From the NCBI GenBank assembly GCA_024516155.1, contig JAJJXM010000020.1, forward strand, positions 1-64,000: a DNA stretch of 64,000 bases. The letters are read 5' to 3'. The DNA is from Pyronema omphalodes. Lineage: Eukaryota; Ascomycota; Pezizomycetes; Pezizales; Pyronemataceae. The notes beneath the pieces are model-generated. The model worked only from the letters and a program-made list of their open reading frames with translations, did no database searches and was not told the DNA's origin. The position numbers were made by a program, and so were the translations under genes. Positions 12,356 through 25,021 of the stretch are shown here, piece after piece. Position 1 is the first letter of the stretch. Every line of letters begins with the position of its first letter.

Positions 12356-12907
12356 GTTGTTTGTTCTCCACATGTACCCATATGCTCTTGGGCATCCTGC
12401 CGACGCTTCAGTTGACAGTCTCGACTAATTAAAGGCTTTTGGCAAGCCTTACGGCCCGCTTGACGGTCTGGTCTTACTGGATACTTTGTACCCGGCTTGC
12501 TGACACAAACTCCTCCAAGAACATCCTGTCTGTCAAGCTTCTTTGGGCGTTCTGCGCGGTTGTGGGTTCGGCCCTTCCCAGTCACTCCTTTCCAGGTGCT
12601 TCAACGTTCCTCCTCTGCTGCCGGATAACCAGAAGACGAAAGTTAGTAAAACACTGTAGTAAAGATCTCAAGGGTCATAGGTTAAAAAGCGATGTGGGAA
12701 ATATTTGGCACGATGATTACCAGCATATATTATGTTTTTTGAATAGGTCCAGAAAATGCCCCATAATATTTGCCAAACGCAATATTCCACTATTAAGATT
12801 TCCCATGCAACATTTTCTGCGCATCGCCAGTCAGTTCAACGTTTTGCAACCCTTCAAATTGACATTATTGTCAAATTCACCACCACCTACTCCAACACCT
12901 CACAATC
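12356..12907. other. Intergenic, nothing recognised
   Basis: This lies between the duplicated promoter segment and the 3' end of the Zn2Cys6 regulator. It has only short frames with no domain and no notable repeat. Confidence 0.5.
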
Positions 12908-15588
12908 CTACACAGACACTTCCTCCATAACTTGCACAGTAGGAAAAAACACCGTCGGTTCCCACTCTTCCCACCGGAATCCTCCCGCATTCAACCAGAT
13001 TGTAGGATTAAGTTTCTCTTCCCAGAAGCTTTGAGAAAGTACATCAAGAGCCATTGTGGAAGTGGAGTCCATGGTGACTGTTGGCCAAGGTTCGGGTTGG
13101 AGATTGTGTATTACCGAGGTTTCTTCGCGTGGTAGCTGTCGCGGTGCTGCCAGAGATGTCGTAATTTGGCCAAAGCCTTGTGCGTATGCTACCGCGGGAT
13201 TGGAGAACTGATACTGAGATTGTGGTGATACTGTACTTAGGGTAGGAGTTTCTTCGATGACTACTTGCTTTTGTGGAGAGGGAAGTGTTGCCCTAATCGC
13301 ACGCACCGATAGTCAGCAGTTATTATACAACACCGATATGATTGAGGCATCACATACAGGAGCCCTCCCAAAACTTTGAATGATTTCCGGCATATCTCGC
13401 TCCGGTCTTGTAGTCCCTTTAATCGATCCTGAAAACTGTGTAGCATTTCTCGAAGAGTTTCCGGTGGGAGTTCCATCTCTTTTAATAAATTTGCTTTCCC
13501 GTCCTCAGTCGGCCCACTGCACGGGTCAAGAATCCTATGTAGTGCAGCAATCAACACAACGCTCCCATGAAACGCATGGAAAGAACCTAGACCAGAGTTG
13601 AACCATTGATAATCTAGGAACTCTGGAGTCTCACAAAACACTTGATGGATTGAGAGTAACTTGATGGAAGACTGTATGCATCGCTGAAAGCTGGATATAT
13701 GTGCTTCAGGATTCCTCAATGAGGGATTGATATCTGATCTTGCTGATGGCCCCTCTTCCGTAGCAGGATCTTTGAAAAAGAATGGTCGATGCAGTAATAG
13801 TCGCAGTTGACAAGAGTAACCTTTGAGAATATTCCAGTGTGCTTGATGATGAACTTCCCGCATATTGGGGCCGCCGTGTTCTAGGTATTTCCGGTCCCAT
13901 TTTTGGCTCTCCGTTTCTATGCACCAATCAAGCTCGCACACTTTTTCATAGGTCATCCTAATTCCCGGCTTCCTCGAGAAGATTCCATCGCAGATACGAG
14001 ATGCCAAGTTGTAGAGACGGAATTTGAATATCATGTAGCTCATCTGTGTCGGCATGCTGGCTTCCGATGGTTGTATTTCATGCTCTGTAATATCTGTATC
14101 GTTCACATCCGCAACTTCAAGACCTCCGTCCTCTCTGGCAAATCTTCCAATACGGCCGGAGCCAAGCATCTCAGATCTTCCGAATGAAGTAGCTTGAATT
14201 GTCCCCAGCATACCCAATCCTGCCCAACATCTACGCCGCATTTCCCGCTCCAATGTATTCATTCCTTCTCCTTCCTCAATATCCACATGCACCCCAAGAG
14301 ACAAAGCAATATTCTGTGTCAGTCCTAATAGCGGCCAAGATCCTCCATCTTCCCCTAAGCTATGATTAATGGCGTATATAAGCAGAATCAGGGCTTGTAA
14401 AGTCGACAAGCGATGCCGGACCATGAAGTTATCCGCTGCTAAGCACCTCATTGCGGCTTTTCGATAGCGAGAACCCAAGATCCTAATGTTTTTTGCACCG
14501 CTGGGATCACGTCCGATGTCGAAAAGCAGGGGATCATTTTCTGGTAGTGCAGTTACCGCCAGAGAGAGGACCACGAAGAGCAAGGCAAACCAGGATAATG
14601 GTTGTGATGATGGATCATTCGAAAACTGCTGATATTGGCGCAGGAAGGTTGGGTCATGAAGGATATGAAATAACGGTGAAAAGAGGGTCAGGTATTTTGA
14701 GATGAGGTATTCGAGCTGTTGTCTAGGCGGGAGAAGGGCCAGGAGGCTATCAAATGACGCAATTTGGTGATCGTCAAATGGGAAATTTGTTAAGGTTGGA
14801 GGTTGAACCGGACTCGAGTGATTGCAATGCGTTTCTAAATTTGACAGGGCTGGTTTGACACGTTGAGATGCAAGAATATGTGCAGTGTTAGGACTTCCGC
14901 TTAATACAGATGTCCACCGTGACTGGGGAAGTTCATAGCGTACTCCGTCGAAGTCGTCACCTCGCAATATTCCCGTGAATCCGCTATTTTTCCTACACGA
15001 GTTTTGTGACCCTGGAGAGGGAGTGAGCTGCGGAGGGAGAACATCGGCGCGGGTAGAATTGCTGAATGACGACAGCCGCGACCGTGGTTCTCCGTAAGAT
15101 TCTACCGATGCTGAGCTTGAAGGCGGTGATTCTAAACCGAGTGGCGGTGGTGAAAAAGCCCTGTTATTCGCATGTTGTATTGATATTTCTGCTTGGCCAG
15201 GAGCATCGCTATTGGGGACAACGGTTGCTTGTTGCACTTTTCCAGAAATGATGACTTTCTCTGCACTAATCCTCTTCACAAGATCTTCGAGGTTTCTTAT
15301 ACGATTAAGTAGTTCTTCATTATTTCCTGGAATGCCATGTTGAAGGTCTAGTGATATCGGTACTTGTTGTGTGGATGTCGTTGCACCGCCCACCAATCTG
15401 GTATTGCGTTTGTAGAAGCAGTTCTGTGTACACCGCCTTCGTTTGCAGGTATCGCATGGTATTGAACGAGAGCACTTGAGTTTGCGACTTCGGCATGGCT
15501 CGCAGGATAATGGCTGGCGCACGGATACCGTACGCGGACGCTGTTGCGGCACAGCGGACGCCCAGTTGGATGAAAGGTGATCCTGCAT
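12908..15588 (-). CDS. Zn2Cys6 fungal transcription factor with middle homology region
   Basis: Two exons, 13356/13358-15588 (donor GTATGT) and 12908-13292, give 871 aa; the frame closes if exon 1 ends at 13358. The zinc cluster lies near residues 29-58: CEPC, then RSRKLKC, then CDTC and a final C, i.e. C-x2-C-x6-C-x5-C-x2-C-x8-C with the basic R/K stretch. A linker follows, and then a Fungal_trans-type middle region (residues ~280-560) with the usual HILHDPTFLRQY, RCLAADNF and ALILLIYAIN segments. The C-terminal tail is Ser/Pro/Gln-rich and may be an activation region. The gene is transcribed divergently from the flavin monooxygenase at 16521, which suggests it may regulate that gene and its neighbours. 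Specific targets are inference. Confidence 0.9.
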
Positions 15589-16520
15589 GGAAATCGTGTA
15601 GCCGGCGAAAGTATTTGGAATTTGGTGATTATGGAGGCGTAAAGAATCAGACGTTGTTTACTGTGTTGTGTATGTCTGTTCTGGAGTGGTAACCACGACA
15701 TCGCCTCAACACAAAGCTCCTGTCCATCATCTCGGGGTGGTTTCAGTCGGCTAAGTTACGTTGCATAAATGACATCGCGTTGAGAAGGTGTGTGTGGAGT
15801 TGCGGTCCATGGATGGTCTCAGTCTGGGGGATCTACTGTGGAGCTCGCCTCTGGAGGGAATTGTGGGGAAGTGTGGGGAGGCTTTGGGCATTCCGGTGTG
15901 GTGATGCGATGATCATGGCAAGCCACTGCAAGGTCAGTGCACTAGCCTTAATCATATTAGCGTGTAGTCTAAGCCTTAAGGACTACATCTCTTGAGCTCA
16001 GAATAAAATCGCAAATATTTTGGCGAGAAGATTTTATCCGAAGATATGGAATGAGAAAAATCTCTTGATATGGATATTACCTCTACTACTACAAAATTCA
16101 AGCAAGTAATTTTTTATGGTAAATTTGATGTTAATCAATTAGTTACTTCCACTCCCATCAGCCTCTGTAAGATACCGTTGATATGCCACCACCTCTGAAG
16201 TTCACAGTTCAGGTATGATGTGGTTACACAATATAGCTCCAGTATCATACTGTTCCACGATTTATCAGCAAGTCTTATCTGAGGGAAAATTTGAGACAAG
16301 TAACGACGGCTGAATACAAAACCCGACCTAGCACATGATTGCACCAGAACAGTGTAAGAACCGGAACCTCGGCTGAACCATCTTTCCCCGCAAGAAGGTA
16401 CAGTGATTACTAAGACCTCAAGTTGAAGCTTAATAGCTAGCTGTAGCTCTCCCGTCATCGTAACTCCGCCGACCTAATACCAGCCTTATTACAACCTGAC
16501 ATCGAAATTGTTTCATTATC
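15589..16520. promoter_or_regulatory. Shared divergent promoter region, regulator/monooxygenase
   Basis: This 932-bp region lies between two divergent start codons. At 16361-16372 there is CCGGAACCTCGG, an inverted CCG-N6-CGG pair about 150 bp before the monooxygenase ATG, which has the form of a Zn2Cys6 binding site. No other gene is seen. Confidence 0.45.
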
Positions 16521-18736
16521 ATGGCGCCTCCTCACGCTGAAAATATCCCTGTTGCTACTACAGCACCCAATCCAAGAGCTGACGAACCACCCGCTAAGAA
16601 TATTGTCACAACAAGTTTCGGAATCGATCCGAACGGCATACCTGACCCCGACGAACCCCATGAGAATTCATGGTATAATGGACGAGATTTCAACGGCTAC
16701 AGGTACTGTAAAGGCCCGTTTTCTATATCTTTGCAGTCTAATGAAAGATAAATAGAGTCAATGAGCAGCCTGCTTATACGAAGCGACCAATCAAAATGAT
16801 TGTCGTGGGCGCTGGAGCAACAGGACTCCAAATCGCCTACAAAGCCGAAAGACTCCTTGAAAAAGTCGAAGTTGTCGTTTACGAGAAAAACAAAGATGTT
16901 GGAGGAACATGGCTAGAGAACCGATATCCCGGATGCACATGCGACATTCCGTCTCATTCATAGTAAGCAGTCCATTCTCGATGTATTACTTACGAAAATG
17001 CATACTGAAAATTCTCGCAGTCAGTTCCCGTGGGCAAGGAATCCTGAATGGAGCTCATTTTATAGCGGATCGGAGGAAATTTGGAAATATTTCAAAAAAA
17101 TTGCCGTTGACTATGGATTGGAAAAATACATCCGATTTCAGCATAAGATACAATCCGCTATTTGGAACGAAGACAAAGGAAAGTACATTGTAACGATACA
17201 AGATCTGGCTAGCGGGGAGACCAAGGTTGATGAAGCGGAAATCTTTGTTAACGGTGGCGGTATCCTGAAGTAGGCCGTGGTCTCATTACACGAGTCAAAT
17301 GTAAACGAAGAGAGAAAATTGACATATCTTTTAGCAACTGGAAATATCCAAACATCCCCGGTATCGAATCCTTCAAGGGAAAGCTCATGCACTCGGCGGC
17401 TTGGGATGCATCATACGACCTTACCGGCAAAACCGTCGCGGTGATAGGCGGTGGTTCATCTGCTGTTCAAATCATCCCATCGATTCAGCCGAAAGTAAAG
17501 CATATTACTTCTTTTCTGCGGAGTCCGGTCTGGGTCACCACGGGATTCGGTGCCAAGTTTGCTGGACCAGGTGGAACGAACTTCAAATGTAAGTAGAAAT
17601 AATTATATGAGAAGTTGGAAACGCTAATAAATGGCGGAATTCTAGACTCCAAGGAACAGATAGATGAGTTCCGAAATGATCCAGAGGCTTTTGATAAATA
17701 TTGTCGTGCGTTAGAGGGTGAATTGAATAAGCGCTTCACCCTCATGCACCTAAAATCAAAGGATCAACTTGCTTCCAGAGAACTCGTTGCAGGAATAATG
17801 GCGGATGTAATTCTCTTCAATATCTTACGCTTCAAATATGAGAAGATTAACTTATGGCTTTAGAAATTGCAACATGACCCTCGCCTCACCAAAGCAATGA
17901 TTCCACCATTCGGTCTCGGTTGTCGAAGAATGACGCCCGGCTCCGGATATCTGGAAAGTTTGAAAGCCGAAAACGCAACGGTGATAAACCAGGATGCCGC
18001 AAGCTTTACAGAGACGGGTATTATCGCAGCTGATGGTACCAAAGTCGATGTAGATGTTGTCATTTGCGCGACTGGATTCGACACGTCTTTTGCCCCACCA
18101 TTTACTCTCATTGGGCGCAATGGCGCAGATTTAAGAAATCAGTTTGGAGACCAACCTATCGGATATATGGCGATTATGGCGGAGAACTTTCCAAATTATT
18201 ACATGTACCTGGGACCAAACGGTCCGGCGAGTCATTCGAGTATTTTACCAATTTTGGAGTGGCATACTAGGTAGAGATTCATTTATATCTCATGATCTCG
18301 TTGACTAATGTATGATACAGGTACCTTTTCCAGCAAATTAACAAGATGCAACGGGAGGGAATCAAGGCTATTGAACCAAAGAAAGAAGTGATCACAGAGC
18401 TCTACGATCACACCCACGAACTTTTCAAGCGGCTAGTATGGTCGAGTGCCTGTAGCTCCTGGTTCAAAAATGGTAAGAAGGAGGGTCCGGTCACCGCAGT
18501 TTGGGCTGGGTCACGACTCCAATGGTTTGAATTGATGAAGGAAGTCAGATGGGAAGATTTCAATTTGACGTATCTGAACGAAAAGAATAGGTAAGATGCG
18601 ATACATGTAAATTGGTTTAGTTTGACTAACAAGATTTATCTGCAGGTTCGGTTTCCTAGGTAACGGATATTCGAGGGTAGAGGTGGGAGACGGCGATCCG
18701 GTCTGGTATTTCGATGACGAGTTCTGCAGGACTTGA
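16521..18736 (+). CDS. Flavin-containing monooxygenase, Baeyer-Villiger type
   Basis: Eight exons (16521-16702, 16756-16962, 17021-17269, 17335-17588, 17646-17806, 17864-18270, 18321-18590, 18646-18736) give 606 aa with all frames joining. An FAD-binding Rossmann motif is present (VVGAGATGLQ), followed by GGTWxxNxYPGxxCD as GGTWLENRYPGCTCDIPSH. The Baeyer-Villiger signature F-x-G-x3-H-x3-W-D appears as FKGKLMHSAAWD, and the NADPH motif as VIGGGSSA. VVICATGFDTSF near the end is also typical. Such enzymes use FAD, NADPH and O2 to insert oxygen next to a ketone, giving an ester or lactone. No N-terminal signal peptide is seen, so it is probably cytosolic. It sits next to a divergent regulator and near two hydrolase domains that could open the product. 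Confidence 0.92.
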
Positions 18737-19226
18737 GGTGTGGATCGGGAATTTGCGGATATGCTTGTCTTTATCGCAGTTACAGCTTCGGTACTGAAGA
18801 ATGAGGAGTCAAGTCATGCACGGGTTTTTTGAAGTTCTGTAAAGCGGCTTCCATGCACGAGATATGTGTATATCAAGGACGCGAATCGCTGCTCGTTAAC
18901 CCGCTTACCGCGTAAAGCTCGAATCATCCTACCACACACCGTTAGTTAGAAGGTACCTTACGGCAGCAACACAACTTCACTAGCCTCAAAGTAACTATTC
19001 TTGGCGGTATTGACATGCGTGACCGGTTGTTAATTGTATTTTTTCATTCAGGTATCATAAGGTGAAGCAATAAGAAGTCATCTCGCATTAAACTTAGGAA
19101 AATATCGACAGGTATTCCCACAAAAAAAAAGAAAAAAACCAACTCCATATATATCGTAACAAGTCATAATATCCTCCTAAAAAGCGGCAAGACCTGCTTA
19201 CCCAGAGTAACCGTGTGACCAGCACC
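18737..19226. other. Intergenic, 3' flanks of convergent genes
   Basis: This lies between the stop of the monooxygenase and the stop of the minus-strand amidohydrolase. It contains an A-rich run near 19121-19137 and nothing else notable. Confidence 0.5.
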
Positions 19227-20812
19227 TCAATCGCTCCAACGATCAGCCTTAAGCGGCTTTTGCATCACCCTCTTGATCTCCGGAAAGTCTGGTACCATAA
19301 CACTCTCCTCGCCTGCCTGCGTTCCAGCAACTGGCGGCGGTACAAACTCTCTGTATCCGCATTTGTGCACACGTCCATTGATGATAATTACGTTCAACTT
19401 GTCATGGTCCTGAAGTACAGTGATATCCTCCAATGGGTTTCCATCAACCAGGATAACATCTGCAAAGTACCCCTCTTTGATTTGACCAAGCTCGTCACCG
19501 CGCATGAAAAGGTTGGCGACTCCTCGGGTAGCGGATAAGATAGCCTCCATAGGTGTGAAATCGAGGAGCTTAACAAAGTGTTCAAGATCGCGGGCGTAAG
19601 TTCCATGGGGGGTCCAGGCAAATCCATAGTCTCCACCAGGCAAAACAGCGATTCCCCTCCTGTGCATCTCCTTCAATCCCTTAATGGCGATATCGAGCTC
19701 CTTCTTGTATCCAACCTTCTCAGCCTTCTCTTGTGTGTATCCAAAAGCCTCCGCTTCGTAAATGGTAGCGTAAAGCCAGTTAAGCCCGGGGGCAACAACG
19801 TGCTTATCCTTGCGCTCCTCGAGAAGATCCATGGTCTCGTCGTCAATGTATGAAGCATGATAAATGACATCAACTCCATGCTTGACACACTGAGCTACAC
19901 TATCTCTCGCGCGGGCATGACTACAAAGTCTGATTCCCTTGCTGTGTGCTTCGTCTACACAAGCGGCAGTTTCTTCGTCGGTAAAATAGCAGTCCTGCGC
20001 TGAACGAGTCTCGGTAATCTCCTCTCCGGACATGGAGAGTTTAATCTGATCTACACCAATGGCGATATGCTCGTTGATGACTTTCCGCATCTCATCGGGA
20101 CCGTCGGCGAAGGCGCTAATACTGGCAACGAGGTCTCCTCCGCGACGAGCCATCTCTTTGCCGTTTGCGAGGTAGCGAGGGCCGGGAATATCCCCAGCGT
20201 TAATGGCATCTCGAATTACAACATCAAGTCGGTCTTTCGCGGAAGCTGCTCCAAAACACCTGAATTCGAGGTTCGGTTAGCTTGATGGTTCCCGAAGAGA
20301 TAATAAGTGCGGGTGAACTTACATAGTGTAACCGGAGTCGAGATAACACTGCGCACTGCGCATGGTAAGAAGAGTATGCTCCTCAATACCCAAGTCACCC
20401 AAACCACCAAGATCACCTCCATTCCAGGTAAAGTGGGTGTGTGCGTCCCCAAGTCCTGACATCAAAGTACGGCCACGTCCTTGAATTACACGAACACGAG
20501 GGTTGGTCTTGAGCTCGTCCGCGTTGGGGACTTTGCCAACTTTGGTGATTCTCTCGCCTGATTGATGTTTGTTAGAATATGTTTTGGTCATATATCTTTG
20601 AATTTCGACAAACCTTCTAATAACACATCTCCTCGGTATGGCTCCTCCCCAGATCCATCAATGATATTGACATCCAAAAATAAAATCTTGGAATCGGGGT
20701 GTGTTCCTTGTATAGTGTAGTTTTTCGGCTTCAGTTTATCGTCAAACTTAGGATAGTGAACTGGCTTCTTGTCTGAGACTGAGCTCTCAGCGTGAATTGG
20801 TGCTGGTGACAT
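19227..20812 (-). CDS. Amidohydrolase-superfamily metal-dependent hydrolase (imidazolonepropionase/prolidase-like)
   Basis: Three exons (20614-20812, 20323-20557, 19227-20259) give 488 aa. Features of a binuclear amidohydrolase are visible in order: a beta-sandwich entry strand (ILFLDVNIIDGSGEEPYRGDVLLEG), the first-strand HxH in DAHTHF, a Lys in DQIKLSMSG as the probable bridging lysine, then His in LCSHARA, His in IYHASYID, and the Asp-containing GGDYGFAWTPHG. The C-terminal part has KEGYFADVILVDGNPLEDI, typical of this superfamily. Substrates in this group range from amides to cyclic imides and lactone-like rings. No signal peptide is seen. It is convergent with the monooxygenase, and a role in the same pathway is possible but not shown by the sequence. 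Confidence 0.9.
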
Positions 20813-22266
20813 ATTGTATTCTCTTCCAATAAGAAAAGATAACTAAGATAGCGATGAGATGAGATGTAGTCAATACGGGCAAGGTATAAACAGGGATGTA
20901 TGAGTAGCAATATTGAATAGGGAATTAGAGATGAGATGGATTTCGATATCACTATTCCTTATGTATTCCTTCTCTGTACCCCGATAAAAATCATATTGTG
21001 GCCATAATAGCAACATTTGGTTGGTAGGTCTACTTCGGTAATTGCTCACAAATCATGGATGTCGTTGCATATCCGGGGTCAGGGTTAATTGAGCACGATC
21101 GATTGCAGCAGACATAAAGGTGTTTGATTTGTCAAGTAAACCTACCACCGTAACGATAGCTGATATCAACCCCACCATCTCATGTGAGTGCGGCTGTACT
21201 AGGTAGTAGTTCTTCCCCACATTGCGGAGATAGCTAGCTCCGAGAGTCTGGGGAACCTGGACACCGGATACTTGGCGGCAGTGTGTATCAATGGGATGAA
21301 CGGTTAAAGACGGTTAGTTCACTTTCGATTCTATATACAGTTTAATGGGTCAATATAGAGCTTTCTGTTATGCTTTTTTCAACGGGTGCTGGTTCTTTTC
21401 TTTTTCTTAGTTTAACCCCGGATTTCACTCACGTGTGTTCTGCGCATGGAAAATGATTCGGGCACATACGACCAGCTGACACGAATACAACTCCTTCTCC
21501 GACGCATCTGACCAAAGTGTAATGAAGACTGTTCTAGATTCAGCAAAGGTGGGCGTGATTAACTTGTGTGTTCGGTGTCTCCTCCAAAAGTTTTTGACCA
21601 ATCGATAATGATATTTCTCCATTTTGGGACGCGGAGATGGCGGAGTTGGCTTGAGGATATGCACGATTGATCTCAGCAATGTAGATATTCTCGTCACTAC
21701 TTTGTGGAGTAACGAATGGGGAGTACAACCAAAGCGAATCTCGGTTTCAGAATGCAACAGTTATCATCCGCCTTTGGATAACTACCTCGGTTTCTTGTCA
21801 CTAGTTACGCAAAGAAGCACTCGTTATACAGCGAGAAATATAATGAAGCGGAGACTTTACTCCATTTTCACATAAGCCTCGCCTATCTTGTTATATTCTC
21901 TAATAGAGTAAGGATTTTCATCTACAGTCCTTCTGCAGTAAGTAAACTTTAACGGAGCTCCAACCAAGGGCCCGGAATACCAATTGCCCTTGTTTCACTG
22001 GTTCCCATAAACTGCATCCTAGAAAACTGTAAGCGAAACCAATGTTAAGGTATCTCCAGAGGTTGGTTTTCCGTAAATCTAGACGAGCCTATCAGAAACG
22101 TGGAACCATGGACTATGGTCCTTGGAAATTTTCATAACTACTCTTTTACACGCCCGTTTCTAAGGCCTCTTACGCCATATTTTATCCCGCAGCTTCTTCA
22201 ATTCCATTCTGCCTCAACCCAATATACTCTTCTTCTCTCCTTTACACACAGATCACCGACTTCACT
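20813..22266. other. Divergent intergenic region, amidohydrolase/transporter
   Basis: This 1.45-kb region separates divergent starts. There is no gene-like frame with a domain, and the ORFs at 21425-21875 overlap on both strands and look random. The segment before 22267 is pyrimidine-rich, typical of a fungal leader. Confidence 0.5.
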
Positions 22267-23075
22267 ATGTCCAGCGAATCATTCGATAACGCCAATTCCG
22301 CCGAAGCCGGCAGCATAAAGAACAACCATCTTTCCCATACACGTACACCCGGTGGGCACATAGCCGACACAGCGCAACCATCACTTCCAGTAGTTCACCG
22401 TAAGCTTGCTAATCCCGCTCCATTGGGCCTTCTAAGTTTCGCCACGGGAATCTTCTTGATCAGTATATATGGAGTTGAGGCCAGAGGAATTGCTACACCA
22501 AATGTTTTGGTTGGTGTCTTGATGTTTTTTGGTGGTGTTTGTCAGTTCCTTGCTGGGATTATGGAGTTTATTGCTGGTAATACTGTATGTATTTAACTTC
22601 CACCTGTTCAGCTAGCTGCTTTGATGTGATTTGGAATGCTGATAAGAAACTTGGATAGTTCGGTGCTACGGTGTTTCCGAGTTATGGAGCTTTCAATATC
22701 AGTTATGCGATGATCTACATCCCCGGATCTGGAATTATGGCATCATATACCGATCCAAAGACTGGGCAGTTAAATGAGATGTTTCCTCAGGCTTTGGCAA
22801 TGTATATCTGGGCATGGTTTATTCTGACTATGATCTTTACTGCAGCGGCGGTTAGGTCTTCTTGGGTTCTTGTTATGGTGCTTGCGTCTTTGGATTTGGA
22901 GCTGTTGTTGCTTGGGTGTGGATACATGACTGGTGTTAAGGGTCTTTTAACGGCTGGGAATGCTGTGGGTTTCGTGGTGGGTTTCTTTAGTTATTGGGCG
23001 GGAACGGCGGGATTATTTGCGGGTGGAATTACACCGTGGAATATTCCTGTAGGACCATTGTACAAGGCCGACTGA
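22267..23075 (+). CDS. GPR1/FUN34/YaaH family acetate/ammonium-type transporter
   Basis: Two exons (22267-22584 and 22659-23075) give 244 aa. The family signature N-P-[AV]-P-[LF]-G-L is present as NPAPLGLLSFA. Six hydrophobic segments follow: around FATGIFLISIYG, VLVGVLMFFGGVCQFLAGIMEF, then ALAMYIWAWFILTMIFTAAAV, VLVMVLASLDLELLLLG, the AGNAVGFVVGFFSYWAG stretch and the end. The N-terminal ~45 residues are polar and probably cytosolic. Known members (yeast Ady2/Ato, Aspergillus AcpA) move acetate or act in ammonium export at the plasma membrane. In this gene group it may carry a short acid made or used by the neighbouring enzymes, but that is inference. Confidence 0.92.
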
Positions 23076-23192
23076 ATTGATCCGGTGAAGGAAATTTGTG
23101 TTTAGAAAGGGTTTAGTTTAGTACAGCAATTGAGATATATACAAAAACTCAGTGGACATTCTCGTTATATCGAATATACATCCCTCAAAACA

Positions 23193-23750
23193 TCACCAGA
23201 AATCTGCACCAAGCTTCCTCAATCCCACAAACTTCCTCGGCTCCGGAAACCTATTCTTCACCACATCATTCCCTTCCAATCTCGCCACTCTCCAGCCGCG
23301 TTTTCCACTCTCTTCAATAGGTTTCTGAGTCCCCTGTACCCATTCCTCCCAAATCCCCTTTGAATGAAACCTCCAAAACTGCCATCCACACTGCCTCCCT
23401 GCAAACTGCAAAATAATATCCTCTCCACCCGGATGACATTCCAAAAACCCCGTCACATCAACCACCACCGAATCCACCACAATCCAAGTCCTCCCCGTCG
23501 GTGAACTCGGCCCGCTGTGCTGTGTTAATAGCTCCGAGATTTCAGACGATGAAATTAACGGCAGCTCGTCATCAGGAATAGTGGCAGATTGAATAGGGTA
23601 GGTAAGTTCCGCTGGAGAAGAAAGACTGAGGTATGCAATATCTTCGATATGTTCGACTGATGTTCGGGACGAGATAGGGTTTTCGGAGACCTTGACACCA
23701 AGTACAGGGTCGGAGATTGCACGGGCGTCTAAAGCTCTGATCCAGCCCAT
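23193..23750 (-). CDS. Cytochrome b5-like heme-binding domain protein
   Basis: A single exon gives 185 aa from MGWIRAL. An in-frame Met at 23807 would add 19 residues, but the shorter start begins the compact region. The domain lies near residues 85-135: WIVVDSVVVDVTGFLECHPGGEDI, with HPGG as the first heme ligand, then QCGWQFWRFHS, whose His is the likely second ligand. The N-terminal half is low in secondary-structure signals and rich in Ser/Pro. There is no membrane anchor, unlike microsomal b5, so it is probably soluble. It is convergent with the transporter (about 117 bp between stops). Electron transfer to an oxygenase or desaturase is the usual role of such domains; the partner is unknown. 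Confidence 0.8.
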   Translation of the reverse strand: MGWIRALDARAISDPVLGVKVSENPISSRTSVEHIEDIAYLSLSSPAELTYPIQSATIPDDELPLISSSEISELLTQHSGPSSPTGRTWIVVDSVVVDVTGFLECHPGGEDIILQFAGRQCGWQFWRFHSKGIWEEWVQGTQKPIEESGKRGWRVARLEGNDVVKNRFPEPRKFVGLRKLGADFW

Positions 23751-25021
23751 TATTGCTATGTGAAGTGTAAGATGTTTTTTTGAACTTGGTAAAAGCTGTT
23801 CAATCACTGTTCAGAGCCTCCGTAGGTCGTATACAATACATTTTTTTTAGATGTATTTTTTCTTTTCATATTTCCATATTTCCGTTTCCGATAGCGCCAA
23901 TAGCTTCACTCAAGATCCAGGGAAGATATCCACATATCCTAGCAGCTAGCTTCCCCGTGGTATCCCGGGAATTGATAAATGGCGATCATGTGGGGTGGCT
24001 TTTTTGCGCGGAGATGCAGGGATGATTTTGCGGAGTTGACGTGCATAAAATGTGGGGACGCAGGGATCTTTAAAAGCGGATCTTGGGGGCGTCTGAGTAC
24101 ATACGGAGATGGCGGAGATGGCGGAGAAGATGGAGATGATGGAGAAGAAGGAGATGACGGAGATGGTGGAGATGTTCACCGGTTATTGATGGAACCTAAG
24201 AGATCGGCTATCTTCTCGGTTGATGGTTCTGGCGTGATATGTGGAAGGACAGAGTTGAGGTTGGGGAGCTCGAATGTTTGATTGGTGATGATTTCCACAT
24301 CTGGAAAAGGAAAGAGTCAGAAAGAGCTCTGTGTCAGTAGTGGAGGATCGGCAGTTCCGCATAGCTCCAGGAGAGCCCTCATAGATTATCGCGGATATGG
24401 GTACCTGAATCCACCACTTCATAGCCGTTGTAATTGAGCACCAACTAATGTCTCGACTGCCAATAATACAGTGATATATTGTGATTTTCAGCTATGATGA
24501 ATTCCCTTAGCATTCTCCTAGAGATCACTCGGAGTCCAACGCCGCAGCTCTTAATGCAACAAGGGCTCAACTCCATTATCGTAGCGGGGTTCGGAATATT
24601 TCATATCACGTTGTCTGCGTTGACCTCCGTCCGGCTCCAATCCGGAAAAATACTAGACCCTATTACGATTAGTTTAGCCTGCTTATCGCTGATCTATCTA
24701 GCGATGAATTTCAGTCAAGCTCATCTGAAACTAGGTGACGACTGCCCCGCAATGCAGCTATCATAGTGGGGCATTGGTAAGAACCTATGAGATGCTTCCT
24801 ATGCATCATGACCGTTCCGTGATGGATTTCCCCTCGGGGTAATCTTTCTTTCGAGAAGTCTTAATTCATAAACTTATAGCTGTCCTCCTCTTCTCTTGTT
24901 CAATCAGCAGACTAAGAAAAATCATCTTAGCTATACTCTACCCGCTCTTCAATGTCTCAATCTCTTGAGAAGGGCTTTTCAACCTGATATTCTCTCTGCT
25001 ACGCCTACTCTCACACCCAAG
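23751..25021. other. Intergenic with GGAGAT microsatellite
   Basis: A purine-rich tract of GGAGATGGC/GGAGAAGAT-type units runs from about 24103 to 24175. A 90-codon frame at 24494-24766 is listed separately. The 200 bp before 25022 are pyrimidine-rich, as in fungal leaders. Confidence 0.5.
24494..24766 (+). CDS. Hypothetical small membrane protein (weak)
   Basis: A 90-codon frame has two hydrophobic stretches, around SIIVAGFGIFHITLSALTSV and ITISLACLSLIYLAMNF. There is no recognised family. It lies 255 bp upstream of the fusion hydrolase start on the same strand. It might be a small gene, an upstream ORF on the same transcript, or chance. Confidence 0.2.
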   Translation: MMNSLSILLEITRSPTPQLLMQQGLNSIIVAGFGIFHITLSALTSVRLQSGKILDPITISLACLSLIYLAMNFSQAHLKLGDDCPAMQLS